Shown: positions 25,363 through 33,395, numbered from the stretch's first letter. The stretch: 35,853 nt of DNA from Chitinophagales bacterium (GCA_026931905.1 JAIXLB010000027.1:113937-149789), one strand, 5' to 3'. Numbers and translations are program-made. Notes: generated by a model from the sequence alone, not told the origin.

Positions 25363-27480
25363 TTAAAATGTTGCTAATTCTATGTTTACTATTTCTCCTT
25401 TGGATATTGTTGCTCCTTCATTTATAGATTGATTTCTTACTTTTCCTTTCCCTTTCACTAAAACTTTTAAACCCATATCTTCACAAATCGTTAAAACATC
25501 TTTTAAGCCTAAACCCTTTAATGAAGGCATCTTAGTGTTATTTATATTTTTTTTATCTGCTACTACATTCTTGTTATTCATTGATACGTTTAACCAATCA
25601 TCATCTAAGTTTGTTTTATCTTGAAACTTTAATTTTAAGTTTTTAGAAATTTGGTTAATATCGTTTTTATGCCCTGAAAAACTGTATAAAGAGCTATCTG
25701 GTTTTTGTGTTGCTACAACATCGCTTACTGAATATTTTACATAAGTGGTGTATAGTCTATCAGCAATTTCTTTAAACACTGGACCAGCAACAGAACCTCC
25801 ATAATAAACCAAAGCATGAGGTTTATTTTTTATTACCACTATAATAGAATATTGTGGATCATCGGCAGGGAAAAAACCAGCAAAAGAACTTTGATAAATT
25901 TTATCATCATAGCCCTTATTGCCATTTGCCACTAAAGCTGTACCTGTTTTTGCAGCTACCTTGTAAGGCGAATTTTGAAACAAACTTTTTGCTGTGCCAT
26001 TTGTACAAACTCCTTCCAAACATTCTTTTAATTGAGCCAATGTTGCATCGCTACAAATTTTTTCTATAACAGTAGTTGGTTTAAATTCATTAACCGTTTT
26101 TCCTTCTTGTTGAACAGCATTAAGTAAATACGGTTTCATCATTTTTCCATTGTTTGCAACAGCATTGTATAAGGTTAATGTTTGCAATGGCGATATAGAA
26201 ACATTATATCCAAAAGCCATCCAAGGTAAAGTTGTAGCACTCCAATATTTGCTTCCTGGTTTAAAAACAACTGGTGTTCTTTCGCCTGTAATGTCTATTC
26301 CTGTTGGTTTATCTAAATTCAATGCTTGTAAATGATTAATAAATTTTGAAGGCGAAGCAGCATAATTATTATAAGCCAATTTTGCCATACCTACATTACT
26401 ACTCAATTCAAATGCTTGCTTTACGGTTACATCATTTCTTCCATGAATTTCACTGTCATAAACTGTTCTTCCTTTTATATTCCAAATACCACCTTGTAAA
26501 TTCACTGTACTATTAAGATTTACTTTTTTATCTTCTAATAAAGCAATCATGGTGGCTAACTTAAAAGTTGAGCCAGGCTCAGAAAGATTGATAGCATAAT
26601 TGTAATCTTCAAAATAAGTTCCATCAACTTTTCTTCCAAGATTTGCAATGGCTTTTATTTTTCCTGATTTTGTTTCCATTACAATAGCACATCCATTCGT
26701 AGCATCATTCTTCAGCATCATTTTCATTAAAGCATTTTCTGTAACTTCTTGAATAAATACATCTAAGGTTGTAACAATGTCTTTACCAGTTTCTGATTGT
26801 ATTTGAAAATCATCATCAACAGGTACTGTAACTCCACCAGCTATTGAGCGAACCAATCTTTTTCCTGTACGACCTTTTAACAAACTATCATAAGTCATTT
26901 CTAAGCCCACTTTAAAAGAATCTCTTGCTAAACCAATTGTTCTAAAAGCAAGCATTTTGTAGGGGTTCAATCGAATACTTTTATCGTCTATAATAAATCC
27001 ACTTTTGTTTTTTCCTAATCGTACTAAAGGAAATGTTTTTAGCTGCTGATAATCTCTGTACGAAACATTTTTCATTAACGGGTAATAGCGTTTCTTTTCT
27101 TTGTATCCTTTATTTAAAAGAACTTTATACTCTTCGGTTGATTTGTTTTTAAAAAGCTGACTTAAACAAACACTTAATGAGTCTATATTTTCACGAAAAA
27201 TTTTTCCATTTTTTTCTCTTAATCCTTCTGCTGCAAAATCTATATATACATCAAACTGAGGAATACTTGTGCTAAGCATTTCGCCATTTTCACTAAAAAT
27301 TGTACCTCGTTCAGCATCTATTTCTTCAATTCTTTGGTGTAAGCTATCGCTCATGCTACGCCAATATTTTCCTTGCACTTGTTGTATATAAAAAGCTTTA
27401 CTAATAATTATTAAACACACTACTACAATTCCTATGAAGGATAAATACACTCGCCATAATATATCTTTCTTTACTTCCAT
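25363..27480 (-). CDS. ftsI: septal transpeptidase FtsI (PBP3) with PASTA domain
   Basis: 705 residues, a class B penicillin-binding protein. One transmembrane helix is at about 12-30, then the pedestal (AERGTIFSENGEMLS at 56-70). The transpeptidase has Ser304 in STFK (304-307), SSN (360-362) and KTGT (511-514), all intact. A PASTA domain occupies about 650-703 (MPSLKGLGLKDVLTICEDMG... ending IELATF), joined by an Asn-rich linker. It crosslinks septal peptidoglycan with FtsW. The position after ftsL and before murE is canonical. ATG 27480 is clear. A C-terminal PASTA is usual in Bacteroidota FtsI, unlike E. coli. Confidence 0.96.
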   Translation of the reverse strand: MEVKKDILWRVYLSFIGIVVVCLIIISKAFYIQQVQGKYWRSMSDSLHQRIEEIDAERGTIFSENGEMLSTSIPQFDVYIDFAAEGLREKNGKIFRENIDSLSVCLSQLFKNKSTEEYKVLLNKGYKEKKRYYPLMKNVSYRDYQQLKTFPLVRLGKNKSGFIIDDKSIRLNPYKMLAFRTIGLARDSFKVGLEMTYDSLLKGRTGKRLVRSIAGGVTVPVDDDFQIQSETGKDIVTTLDVFIQEVTENALMKMMLKNDATNGCAIVMETKSGKIKAIANLGRKVDGTYFEDYNYAINLSEPGSTFKLATMIALLEDKKVNLNSTVNLQGGIWNIKGRTVYDSEIHGRNDVTVKQAFELSSNVGMAKLAYNNYAASPSKFINHLQALNLDKPTGIDITGERTPVVFKPGSKYWSATTLPWMAFGYNVSISPLQTLTLYNAVANNGKMMKPYLLNAVQQEGKTVNEFKPTTVIEKICSDATLAQLKECLEGVCTNGTAKSLFQNSPYKVAAKTGTALVANGNKGYDDKIYQSSFAGFFPADDPQYSIIVVIKNKPHALVYYGGSVAGPVFKEIADRLYTTYVKYSVSDVVATQKPDSSLYSFSGHKNDINQISKNLKLKFQDKTNLDDDWLNVSMNNKNVVADKKNINNTKMPSLKGLGLKDVLTICEDMGLKVLVKGKGKVRNQSINEGATISKGEIVNIELATF

Positions 27481-27502
27481 TAATTATTATAAAGCCTATA
27501 CT

Positions 27503-27871
27503 TTATTTTTTATTTTCTTTTTCGTTTTTAGTTACAGAAGGCAAATGCTGAGGCACTTCGTTACTAATTTTTAAGCCTAAAGGTTCTGCTACTTTTAAAA
27601 TTTGCGATTCTTCTGTCTTATGCATCAACTCTGCTTTTACGGTTTTATATTCAAATTGCAAATCCCTTAATTCTCTTTTTGTTTTATCAATATTTCTTAT
27701 CGTTTTATCAGCCCAATGTCCATTGGCTATATAAATAATTGCCATGAAACTCAGGAATAAAAAAAAGTTCATATTGCTTGTAATCCATTGCGAATTAAAC
27801 AAAGAGCCAATACTTTTTTTCCCTACTTTTTTTTCTTTTACCTGTTCTGTATTTTCTGTTTTTTCCGACAT
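27503..27871 (-). CDS. ftsL: FtsL-like division protein
   Basis: 122 residues: a charged, Lys/Glu-rich cytoplasmic N-terminus (1-34), one transmembrane helix (about 36-50, FFLFLSFMAIIYIANG) and a coiled-coil extracytoplasmic segment (about 58-85, KTKRELRDLQFEYKTVKAELMHKTEESQ). A KVAEPLGLKISNEVPQHL tail follows, resembling the FtsL end. FtsL proteins couple FtsQ to FtsW/FtsI. Primary sequence is poorly conserved, so the identification rests on topology plus its place between rsmH and ftsI (gaps of 42 and 22 bases). Confidence 0.88.
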   Translation of the reverse strand: MSEKTENTEQVKEKKVGKKSIGSLFNSQWITSNMNFFLFLSFMAIIYIANGHWADKTIRNIDKTKRELRDLQFEYKTVKAELMHKTEESQILKVAEPLGLKISNEVPQHLPSVTKNEKENKK

Positions 27872-27913
27872 GTAAAAAATTGTTTAATAACCAAGAAATC
27901 GTTTAAAAAAATA

Positions 27914-28852
27914 TTAAAGCCTTTCTGCTATTCTTAATTTTGCACTTCTGCTTCTCTTATTCCTTTTTAATTCTTCATCAATTGCTGTAATTGGTTTTGC
28001 TGTAGTATTTTTCCATAGCTTTTGTTGAGTAGTTGTAGAAAAAGGATTTTCATTTAGTTCAATTTCGAATGAACCATAGCGAAAAAAATTTTTCACAACT
28101 CTGTCTTCTAAAGAATGAAAGGTTATGATGGCTGCACGACCACCAGGTTTTACAACATCATTCAGTTGCAACAACATTTCTTTTAATGCCCCTATTTCAT
28201 CATTTACTTCAATACGTAAAGCCTGAAAAACTTGAGCTAAGTATTTATTAGGATTGCCTTTTACCGCTGCATGAATCAACAATTTAAACTGCTCTATTGT
28301 TTGTAATGGTTGTTTGTTTCTGTTTTGAACAATGTGTTTTGCCAAGGTTTTTGCATTGGTTACTTGTCCATACTGTTCGAAAAGTTTATGCAATTTTTGT
28401 TCAGAAAAGTTTTGGATAATTTGTGATGCTGTTACTGGTGCATGAACATCCATTCTCATATCCAATGGTCCATCAAATCTTGTAGAAAAGCCTCTTGAAC
28501 CTTCATCAAATTGATGAGAGCTTACGCCTAAATCTGCCAAGGCTCCATCTACCTTTTGAACATTGTGTAAGCGTAAAAACCTTTGCAGATAACGAAAATT
28601 ATGGGGCACAAAAATTAATCTATCATCTTGTTCTATATTTTTTTGTGCATCTTCATCTTGGTCAAAAGCAAATAATTTTCCTTCGCTATTCAACTGTTGC
28701 AAAATGCCTTTGCTATGACCGCCACCACCAAACGTGCAATCTACATAAACACCATTTGGTTTAATAGCCAAGCCTTTCAAAACTTCATCATATAGCACAG
28801 GCACATGATAAGTAGAAGTTTGAAGTTTGGAATTTGAATTTGATTTACCCAT
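27914..28852 (-). CDS. rsmH: 16S rRNA (cytosine(1402)-N4)-methyltransferase
   Basis: 312 residues from ATG 28852; the TTG one codon upstream is not needed. It methylates C1402 in the ribosomal P site using SAM. HVPVLYDEVLKGL, the SAM motif YVDCTFGGGGHSKGIL (about 37-52), ADLGVSSHQFDEGSRGFS and the LDMRM block are diagnostic. ITFHSLEDRVVKNFF and the basic C-terminus RNKRSRSAKLRIAER are also present. It is 26 bases downstream of mraZ, the usual order at the head of dcw clusters. Confidence 0.97.
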   Translation of the reverse strand: MGKSNSNSKLQTSTYHVPVLYDEVLKGLAIKPNGVYVDCTFGGGGHSKGILQQLNSEGKLFAFDQDEDAQKNIEQDDRLIFVPHNFRYLQRFLRLHNVQKVDGALADLGVSSHQFDEGSRGFSTRFDGPLDMRMDVHAPVTASQIIQNFSEQKLHKLFEQYGQVTNAKTLAKHIVQNRNKQPLQTIEQFKLLIHAAVKGNPNKYLAQVFQALRIEVNDEIGALKEMLLQLNDVVKPGGRAAIITFHSLEDRVVKNFFRYGSFEIELNENPFSTTTQQKLWKNTTAKPITAIDEELKRNKRSRSAKLRIAERL

Positions 28853-28878
28853 CAATTTTCATTTTTAATTTCCAAAAT

Positions 28879-29346
28879 CTAATTTCCTGTTGTGCCATTT
28901 CCTTTATCTGCCATTACAGTTGCAGCTAAATTGCTGAATGCTTCTGGTGAAAAATCCTCAAAGAACTGTTTGTACTTACCTGAATCCCATATAATTATTT
29001 TATCTAAATCTGCAGCAAGAACAATATCTTTGCCGAGACCAGCATATTCTTTTAATTGTTGTGGCAACAATAATCTGCCAGCATTATCCAATTCTACTTC
29101 TGTAGCACCTCCCAAAAACAGTCTTTTAAATTCTCTTACTTTTGGGTCAAAATCATTTAATAAGCGAATTTTTGCAGCAATTGGCTCCCAAGTAGCTAAA
29201 GGATAAAGTGTTAAACATTTTTCAATTCCACGACTGATTACCAAACGGCTATCTCCTTCAGGAAGCTGTTTTTTTAAGCCACCTGGAATAAGAAAACGAC
29301 CTTTAGAATCAATCGTTGCTTCGTATTCGCCAAGAAGATTTAGCAT
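28879..29346 (-). CDS. mraZ: transcriptional regulator MraZ
   Basis: 155 residues with two AbrB-like SpoVT half-domains. The first is GEYEATIDSKGRFLIPGGLKKQL (6-28). The second is ATEVELDNAGRLLLPQQLKEYAGL near 80-103. Both carry the D.kGR..lP pattern. MraZ proteins form ring oligomers that bind short repeats upstream of their own operon and repress it in E. coli, or activate it in Mycoplasma. The upstream region here holds five GTG-centred units at 10-11-base spacing (29384-29427), as expected for such a site. ATG 29346 is clear. It is the first gene of the dcw cluster. Confidence 0.96.
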   Translation of the reverse strand: MLNLLGEYEATIDSKGRFLIPGGLKKQLPEGDSRLVISRGIEKCLTLYPLATWEPIAAKIRLLNDFDPKVREFKRLFLGGATEVELDNAGRLLLPQQLKEYAGLGKDIVLAADLDKIIIWDSGKYKQFFEDFSPEAFSNLAATVMADKGNGTTGN

Positions 29347-29373
29347 ATTTTATGAATTAAAAAATGTTTTTAA

Positions 29374-29381
29374 CAAATAAT
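29374..29381 (-). promoter_or_regulatory. possible -7 element of the dcw promoter
   Basis: The minus strand reads ATTATTTG, which contains TTATTTG but is not an exact TAnnTTTG. It is 27 bases before the mraZ ATG. The GTG repeat units start 2 bases upstream of it, so a protein bound there would cover the -33 region. Confidence 0.3.
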
Positions 29382-29383
29382 GA

Positions 29384-29427
29384 CACAAAATAACACATTT
29401 TCCCACTTTAAATCACCAAACAAACAC
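29384..29427 (-). promoter_or_regulatory. candidate MraZ box: five phased GTG units upstream of mraZ
   Basis: On the minus strand GTG occurs at 29425-29427, 29414-29416, 29404-29406, 29394-29396 and 29384-29386, a spacing of 11, 10, 10 and 10 bases. The hexamers are GAAGTG, TTGGTG, AAAGTG, AATGTG and TTTGTG. The third also reads TGGGA. Known MraZ targets are TGGGN repeats separated by 5 bases (E. coli) and AAAGTG(G/T) repeats with a 10-base period (Mycoplasma). It is placed 38-81 bases upstream of mraZ. Confidence 0.7.
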
Positions 29428-29433
29428 TTCTAT

Positions 29434-29442
29434 TTATCCACA
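29434..29442 (+). promoter_or_regulatory. DnaA box (consensus)
   Basis: TTATCCACA, an exact match to the high-affinity DnaA box. It lies 6 bases beyond the outermost GTG unit and 88 bases upstream of mraZ. Binding is inferred only from the match. Confidence 0.45.
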
Positions 29443-29524
29443 AGATAAATTTTAACGAAATACCTATAACCATTGCATTATAGCCAATTTTCAATATTGA
29501 GTACCTGCTTATAATGTTAATAAG

Positions 29525-29533
29525 TGTGCATAA
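29525..29533 (-). promoter_or_regulatory. DnaA box (TTATNCACA form)
   Basis: The minus strand reads TTATGCACA, matching the TTATNCACA consensus. It faces the box at 29434-29442, 82 bases away, within the same intergenic region. The segment between is AT-rich. Confidence 0.4.
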
Positions 29534-29663
29534 GCTGTTGAAAAGACTAATTTAGAAGAGTAATAAAAGAAAAATGGGAAAAAGACAATTAATAAAAAAG
29601 GAATTATGTGAAAAACAATTTTTTCGTAACAAAAAATAAAATCAATTTAATATTTAAAAAAAA

Positions 29664-29693
29664 TTGTTAAACTAAAAAAAACAATTAACTTCA
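29664..29693 (+). promoter_or_regulatory. promoter candidate for the outer-membrane protein gene
   Basis: TTG (29664-29666), a 19-base spacer and TAACTTCA (29686-29693), two mismatches from TAnnTTTG. It lies 18 bases upstream of the ATG. The inverted repeat AATTGTT/AACAATT overlaps it and might be an operator or chance in AT-rich DNA. Confidence 0.45.
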
Positions 29694-29711
29694 CTTGAAA
29701 ATTAACCCTAT

Positions 29712-30446
29712 ATGAAAAAGTTATTAGTGCTTTTTATTTTAATTCCTTTCTTTTCTAATGCACAGCTTTTAGGAGGAAATAATGTAATAAAAGTAAATCT
29801 CCCTTCTATTGCATTTGGAAATTATCACATTACTTATGAAAGAGCATTGCTCAAAAAACTTTCTATTTCTGTATCGTACAGGTTTATGCCTAAACGTGTA
29901 GTTCCATTAGCTGGTTTAGTGGAAAAAAGTATTAATGTAGATGATATTAAGTTGGGCGATTTTTATATGGCTAACAATGCTATTACACCAGAAATAAGAT
30001 TGTATCCTGTAAAAAAACTCAAAGGTTTTTATCTTGCTGCTTATGGTAGATTTGCAGATTTTGATTTAAGTGTTCCTGTAAAATATACAGCAAGTTCTTT
30101 ACCAGGAAACCCTACTGAATATGCTACATTTGAAGGTAAAATTAAATCGAGCAGTATAGGACTGATGATTGGTACACAATTTAATTTAGGCAAAAAAATA
30201 ATTCTTGATTGGTGGATTATAGGAGGACATTATGGTAGTAGTAATGGCGATTTACTAGCAACAACACAAAGATCGCTTTCGCCTCTTGAGCAACAAAGTC
30301 TTCAATCTACATTAGATGGATTTGAAACACTGGGTCCTTTTAAATTTGAAGGGAAAGTAAGAGATGATAGACATGCAGATATAAAATCTGTTGGACCTTG
30401 GGCTGGTATAAGAGGAATGGGATTAAGTCTTGGATTTAGATTTTAA
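29712..30446 (+). CDS. outer-membrane beta-barrel-like protein (DUF3575-like)
   Basis: 244 residues. A signal peptide ends in SNA-Q (about residue 17). The mature part is a run of amphipathic strands (KVNLPSIAFGNYHITYERALLKKLSISVSYRF; RLYPVKKLKGFYLAAYGRFADF; SIGLMIGTQFNLGKKIILDWWIIGGHYG) and ends in GLSLGFRF. The terminal Phe and aromatic-alternating last strand fit outer-membrane insertion. The opening resembles DUF3575 proteins as I recall them. Function unknown. It is monocistronic, with its own promoter candidate and a terminator. It converges on a second barrel-like gene. Confidence 0.8.
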   Translation: MKKLLVLFILIPFFSNAQLLGGNNVIKVNLPSIAFGNYHITYERALLKKLSISVSYRFMPKRVVPLAGLVEKSINVDDIKLGDFYMANNAITPEIRLYPVKKLKGFYLAAYGRFADFDLSVPVKYTASSLPGNPTEYATFEGKIKSSSIGLMIGTQFNLGKKIILDWWIIGGHYGSSNGDLLATTQRSLSPLEQQSLQSTLDGFETLGPFKFEGKVRDDRHADIKSVGPWAGIRGMGLSLGFRF

Positions 30447-30469
30447 ACAATTTTCTAAATTTTTTTTAG

Positions 30470-30503
30470 TGGCAGATTAGAATATTCTTTTCTGCCATTT
30501 TTT
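30470..30503 (+). terminator. Rho-independent terminator
   Basis: TGGCAGA (30470-30476) pairs with TCTGCCA (30491-30497). An inner AGAAT/ATTCT palindrome allows a longer stem. Six Ts follow (30498-30503). It lies 24 bases past the stop of the plus-strand barrel gene and 6 bases before the end of the convergent one. Confidence 0.8.
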
Positions 30504-30509
30504 ATTGTT

Positions 30510-31160
30510 TTACAATCTTACCATTAATCTTATACCTACAGGAAAATAAATAGAAGTAGTATTATTTTTGTAGTTTGGTGTTTCTCCAAAACCAGTATCT
30601 TTTGGAACAATAAAAGAATTAGCTGGTGTATTATTTCTATTAATATTTTTAAAACGCAAACCAATACCTGCAACAAGTTCCAATGCCCATCTACTGCTTT
30701 CGCCCAAGTCCCATTGCTTGCCAATTAAGCCAGCAAAACCTTTTACAGAAGTGGTGTTTTTATAATTGTAATCTTTTGTAGTAATACCTGTTGTTTTATT
30801 TGTAAAATCTGCTACATCATCATAGCTAAATTGTTTATAACGAAATTCAGCTCCTACAAAAGTTTTGCTTTTGGTATATTCATTTATATCTATTGAGTAT
30901 TTAATAGCAGTTACAGATCTAAAACCTTCAATGTTAGTGTATTTTCCTTCTCCCATCCAAAGGCTTGGTTTTAGCTGACCATATTCAGTAGAAATTTCCC
31001 ATTGTTCATTGAATCTATAACCTATACCTGCTCCATAAGATGCTTGTACTTCAAGCACTCCAAGAGGATTGAGCGATAAATAAAGCCCTTGTTTTTGTTG
31101 AGCATTAACAGAGGTGCATAAAAATATAGCTGATAGCAATGAAATAAAACTTGCTTTCAT
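30510..31160 (-). CDS. outer-membrane beta-barrel-like protein
   Basis: 216 residues. A signal peptide ends in VNA-Q (about residue 20). The mature protein opens LYLSLNPLGVLEVQASYGAGIGYRFNEQWEISTEYG, a DUF3575/porin-like pattern of strand, turn, strand. More aromatic-rich strands follow (TFVGAEFRYKQFSYDD; GFAGLIGKQWDLGESSRWALELVAGIGLRFKNI). It ends in FPVGIRLMVRL. Function unknown. It is distantly similar in layout to the neighbour at 29712-30446 and convergent with it, so it may be an old duplicate, but identity is low by eye. ATG 31160 is clear. Confidence 0.78.
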   Translation of the reverse strand: MKASFISLLSAIFLCTSVNAQQKQGLYLSLNPLGVLEVQASYGAGIGYRFNEQWEISTEYGQLKPSLWMGEGKYTNIEGFRSVTAIKYSIDINEYTKSKTFVGAEFRYKQFSYDDVADFTNKTTGITTKDYNYKNTTSVKGFAGLIGKQWDLGESSRWALELVAGIGLRFKNINRNNTPANSFIVPKDTGFGETPNYKNNTTSIYFPVGIRLMVRL

Positions 31161-31236
31161 TTTGTACGGATTTTTGCAACTTTAAGACGAATACAAAACT
31201 AATAAAGTTGCATGTAGGTTTTTCAATCTAAAGAAA

Positions 31237-32268
31237 TTAATGCTGCTTTATTTTCAAAAATATTTCTTGTACAAAAAGCAATAGAATAAATATTGAAATT
31301 AGGAGTGTAAAAAAAAGAATAATACCCGAAATATTTTTTTCTGCAAAAACTTTTAAGGTATAATCTTTATTTAATGGTGCAGACCATTTTTTGTAATATG
31401 CTAAGAACATAGCATCATTAGTACTTAGCCAAAGTTGTTGCATTTGTGCTACCAAAATATGTTGGTATTTTTTATCTGCAATACTTTTATACTTGTCATA
31501 AAAAATTATGCCATTGCCTGCATCATACAATGGCAATTTCTCTTTCAAGGCAGTTAATCCTTGCTGAATAAGAATTTGAGCAGAATCGTTTTTAAAAATG
31601 GATTGATATGCTTGTAAGCCTTTGATAGCAAAAATGTGTCCATCTAAAATGTAAGGAGTAGAGGTGTTTGGAACAGCAATTTCTTCGTACCACCAAGCAT
31701 TATTTTGTTTGTAAGTAAAGCCTGAGTCCTCTACAGCAATATAATAACCACGCATTAATTTTTGTGCAACTTGCAAATACATGCTATCGTTATTTAAAGA
31801 AAATGCTTTGATGAAAACTTCTATTGCTCTGCCAGATGTCATACCTGATGTAAAAGTTCCTTTTATTTCAGGATACCAGGGTTGTTGCCAATTGTAATAA
31901 TATAATGCTGCATTGTTTTTATACGAAATACTTGAAAGTAAATATTGTACACAATTATTAAAATACTGCTGAGCATTTTTTTCTTTATTAATTTTTGAAA
32001 AATACTGAAGTGCATAATTGGCTACAACTGTAGGGTTGTAATGTTTTCCTGCTGAAATATTATTTTGAGGAGAATAAAAAACATAAGGAACACCAATGCT
32101 ATCAACTATTTCAGTATTGTAAGATGGCACTGTATCATTCTTTAATTTGTATAAAACTTCACGAACATTTTCTTCCCATACCTCTCCTTTGAAACGACAA
32201 ATTACAACTGTAGCAATTACAGAAACAATGAAAATTAAAATCTTAATTTTTTTATTTGAAAAAAACAA
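31237..32268 (-). CDS. membrane-anchored protein with D-glucuronyl C5-epimerase-like domain
   Basis: 343 residues from a TTG at 32268; no ATG occurs in frame upstream, and the promoter candidate ends 17 bases before it. A transmembrane helix is at about 8-24, a large extracytoplasmic helical domain at about 30-310, and a second helix at about 314-335. The domain shows GKHYNPTVVANYALQYF, FTSGMTSGRAIEVFIKAF and TPYILDGHIFAIKGL, then a YQHILVAQMQQL segment. This is the pattern of the C-terminal domain of D-glucuronyl C5-epimerase (heparan/alginate-type uronic acid epimerases). The substrate here is unknown, and epimerase activity is only inferred. No polysaccharide operon is next to it. Confidence 0.78.
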   Translation of the reverse strand: MFFSNKKIKILIFIVSVIATVVICRFKGEVWEENVREVLYKLKNDTVPSYNTEIVDSIGVPYVFYSPQNNISAGKHYNPTVVANYALQYFSKINKEKNAQQYFNNCVQYLLSSISYKNNAALYYYNWQQPWYPEIKGTFTSGMTSGRAIEVFIKAFSLNNDSMYLQVAQKLMRGYYIAVEDSGFTYKQNNAWWYEEIAVPNTSTPYILDGHIFAIKGLQAYQSIFKNDSAQILIQQGLTALKEKLPLYDAGNGIIFYDKYKSIADKKYQHILVAQMQQLWLSTNDAMFLAYYKKWSAPLNKDYTLKVFAEKNISGIILFFTLLISIFILLLFVQEIFLKIKQH

Positions 32269-32285
32269 AATGAAAATTTTAATTG

Positions 32286-32318
32286 TAAAGATAAAAATCT
32301 GACTGTTGTTTAATACAA
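32286..32318 (-). promoter_or_regulatory. promoter candidate for the epimerase-like gene
   Basis: On the minus strand TTG (32316-32318), a 22-base spacer and TATCTTTA (32286-32293), one mismatch from TAnnTTTG. It ends 17 bases before the TTG start and so supports that start codon. Confidence 0.5.
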
Positions 32319-32362
32319 TAAATATTGAAAACTATGTTCAACCAAAAACATACAAAGCAATG

Positions 32363-32370
32363 TAGTTTTG
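32363..32370 (+). promoter_or_regulatory. candidate -7 element for nadC
   Basis: TAGTTTTG, an exact TAnnTTTG match, 15 bases before ATG 32386. The -33 partner is weak (TTC 32337-32339, 23-base spacer). A second box, TTACTTTG (32374-32381), lies closer to the start. Confidence 0.4.
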
Positions 32371-32385
32371 GTTTTACTTTGCATT

Positions 32386-33249
32386 ATGAAAAATTTTGAC
32401 GAACAGCTACAACAATTGGTAATACAAGCATTACAAGAAGATGTAGGCGATGGCGACCACAGCACATTAAGCTGTATTCCTGATAATAAAAAAGGGAAAG
32501 CTATTTTAAAAATAAAACAAAATGGAATTTTAGCCGGCGTAGCTATTGCTGAAAAAATATTTAAACAAGTAGAACCCTCTTCAATTTTTACAGTATTTAA
32601 AAAAGATGGCGATGCAATGCAAGTTGGCGAAATAGCTTTTGAAGTAGAAGCCTCCATTCATACTATTTTAACTTGCGAAAGACTGGTATTGAACTGTATG
32701 CAACGCATGAGTGGTATTGCTACACTTACACATATTTACACAGAAAAATTAAAAGGCTTTCATACAAAATTATTAGACACAAGAAAAACAACTCCCAATT
32801 TTCGTTTGTTAGAGAAAGAAGCTGTAAGAATTGGTGGTGGCATTAATCATCGTTTTGGATTGTATGATATGATTATGCTAAAAGATAATCATATTGATTA
32901 TGCTGGAGGTTTGGAAAATGCTATTCATAAAGCCTGGCAATATGTAACTACTCAAAAGCCTAATTTAAAAATTGAAGTAGAAACCAGAAACTTTGATGAT
33001 GTACAAAAAGTTTGTGCAGTAGGTGAAGGTAAAGTTTTTAGAATAATGCTGGATAATTTTACACCTGAACAAGTGTTGAAAGCTGTAAAATTTATCAACC
33101 ATAGATTTGAAACAGAAGCCAGTGGAGGAATTAATTTAAACACCATTCAGGCTTATGCAGCAACAGGTGTAGATTATGTGAGTGTTGGTGGTTTAATACA
33201 TCAAGCAACAAGTTTGGATTTGAGCTTAAAAGCTGTTATTACCACATAA
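32386..33249 (+). CDS. nadC: nicotinate-nucleotide pyrophosphorylase (carboxylating)
   Basis: 287 residues from ATG 32386; an in-frame TTG at 32368 lies within the promoter. It makes nicotinate mononucleotide from quinolinate and PRPP, the third step of de novo NAD synthesis. The EDVGDGDHST segment near the N-terminus is typical. ERLVLNCMQRMSGIATLT, the substrate loop LDTRKTTPNFRLLEK, RIGGGINHRFGLYDMIMLKDNH and the C-terminal EASGGINLNTIQAYAATGVDYVSVGGL follow. It is full length. nadA and nadB are not adjacent. It is the last gene of ordinary base composition before the hsdR region. Confidence 0.97.
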   Translation: MKNFDEQLQQLVIQALQEDVGDGDHSTLSCIPDNKKGKAILKIKQNGILAGVAIAEKIFKQVEPSSIFTVFKKDGDAMQVGEIAFEVEASIHTILTCERLVLNCMQRMSGIATLTHIYTEKLKGFHTKLLDTRKTTPNFRLLEKEAVRIGGGINHRFGLYDMIMLKDNHIDYAGGLENAIHKAWQYVTTQKPNLKIEVETRNFDDVQKVCAVGEGKVFRIMLDNFTPEQVLKAVKFINHRFETEASGGINLNTIQAYAATGVDYVSVGGLIHQATSLDLSLKAVITT

Positions 33250-33355
33250 AAAAAGGTATAGCCAATGGTAAGACAACACTTCTAATATTGAACAGGCAAC
33301 CAAAACATAAACAGTAAGTAAACTATTTTGACAGGTAAACAACAAAACAGATTTT

Positions 33356-33383
33356 TTGCGTATTTTGACCAACTATAAATTTT
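33356..33383 (+). promoter_or_regulatory. promoter candidate for hsdR
   Basis: TTG (33356-33358), a 17-base spacer and TAAATTTT (33376-33383), one mismatch from TAnnTTTG, 12 bases before the GTG start. A 9-base repeat TATTTTGAC occurs at 33324-33332 and 33361-33369. Confidence 0.4.
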
Positions 33384-33395
33384 AGAATATATAAA

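Larger units (their letters stand above)
29347..29711. other. 365-base divergent intergenic region between mraZ and the outer-membrane protein gene
   Basis: It holds, from left to right, the putative mraZ promoter and MraZ box, two DnaA boxes (29434-29442, 29525-29533), an AT-rich stretch, and the plus-strand promoter candidate at 29664-29693. That promoter spacer is flanked by a 7-bp inverted repeat AATTGTT (29662-29668) / AACAATT (29680-29686). No reading frame of note. Confidence 0.6.

Noticed and set aside
29662..29686. Inverted repeat AATTGTT/AACAATT as a dedicated operator
   Set aside because: AT-only flanks and a 7-bp AT-rich arm in an A-tract region are easily produced by chance; noted within the intergenic entry only.
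29347..29711. Chromosomal replication origin
   Set aside because: Only two DnaA boxes were found, with no dnaA or other typical origin neighbours. eno and recA are oriented toward the site. Reported as a regulatory curiosity instead.
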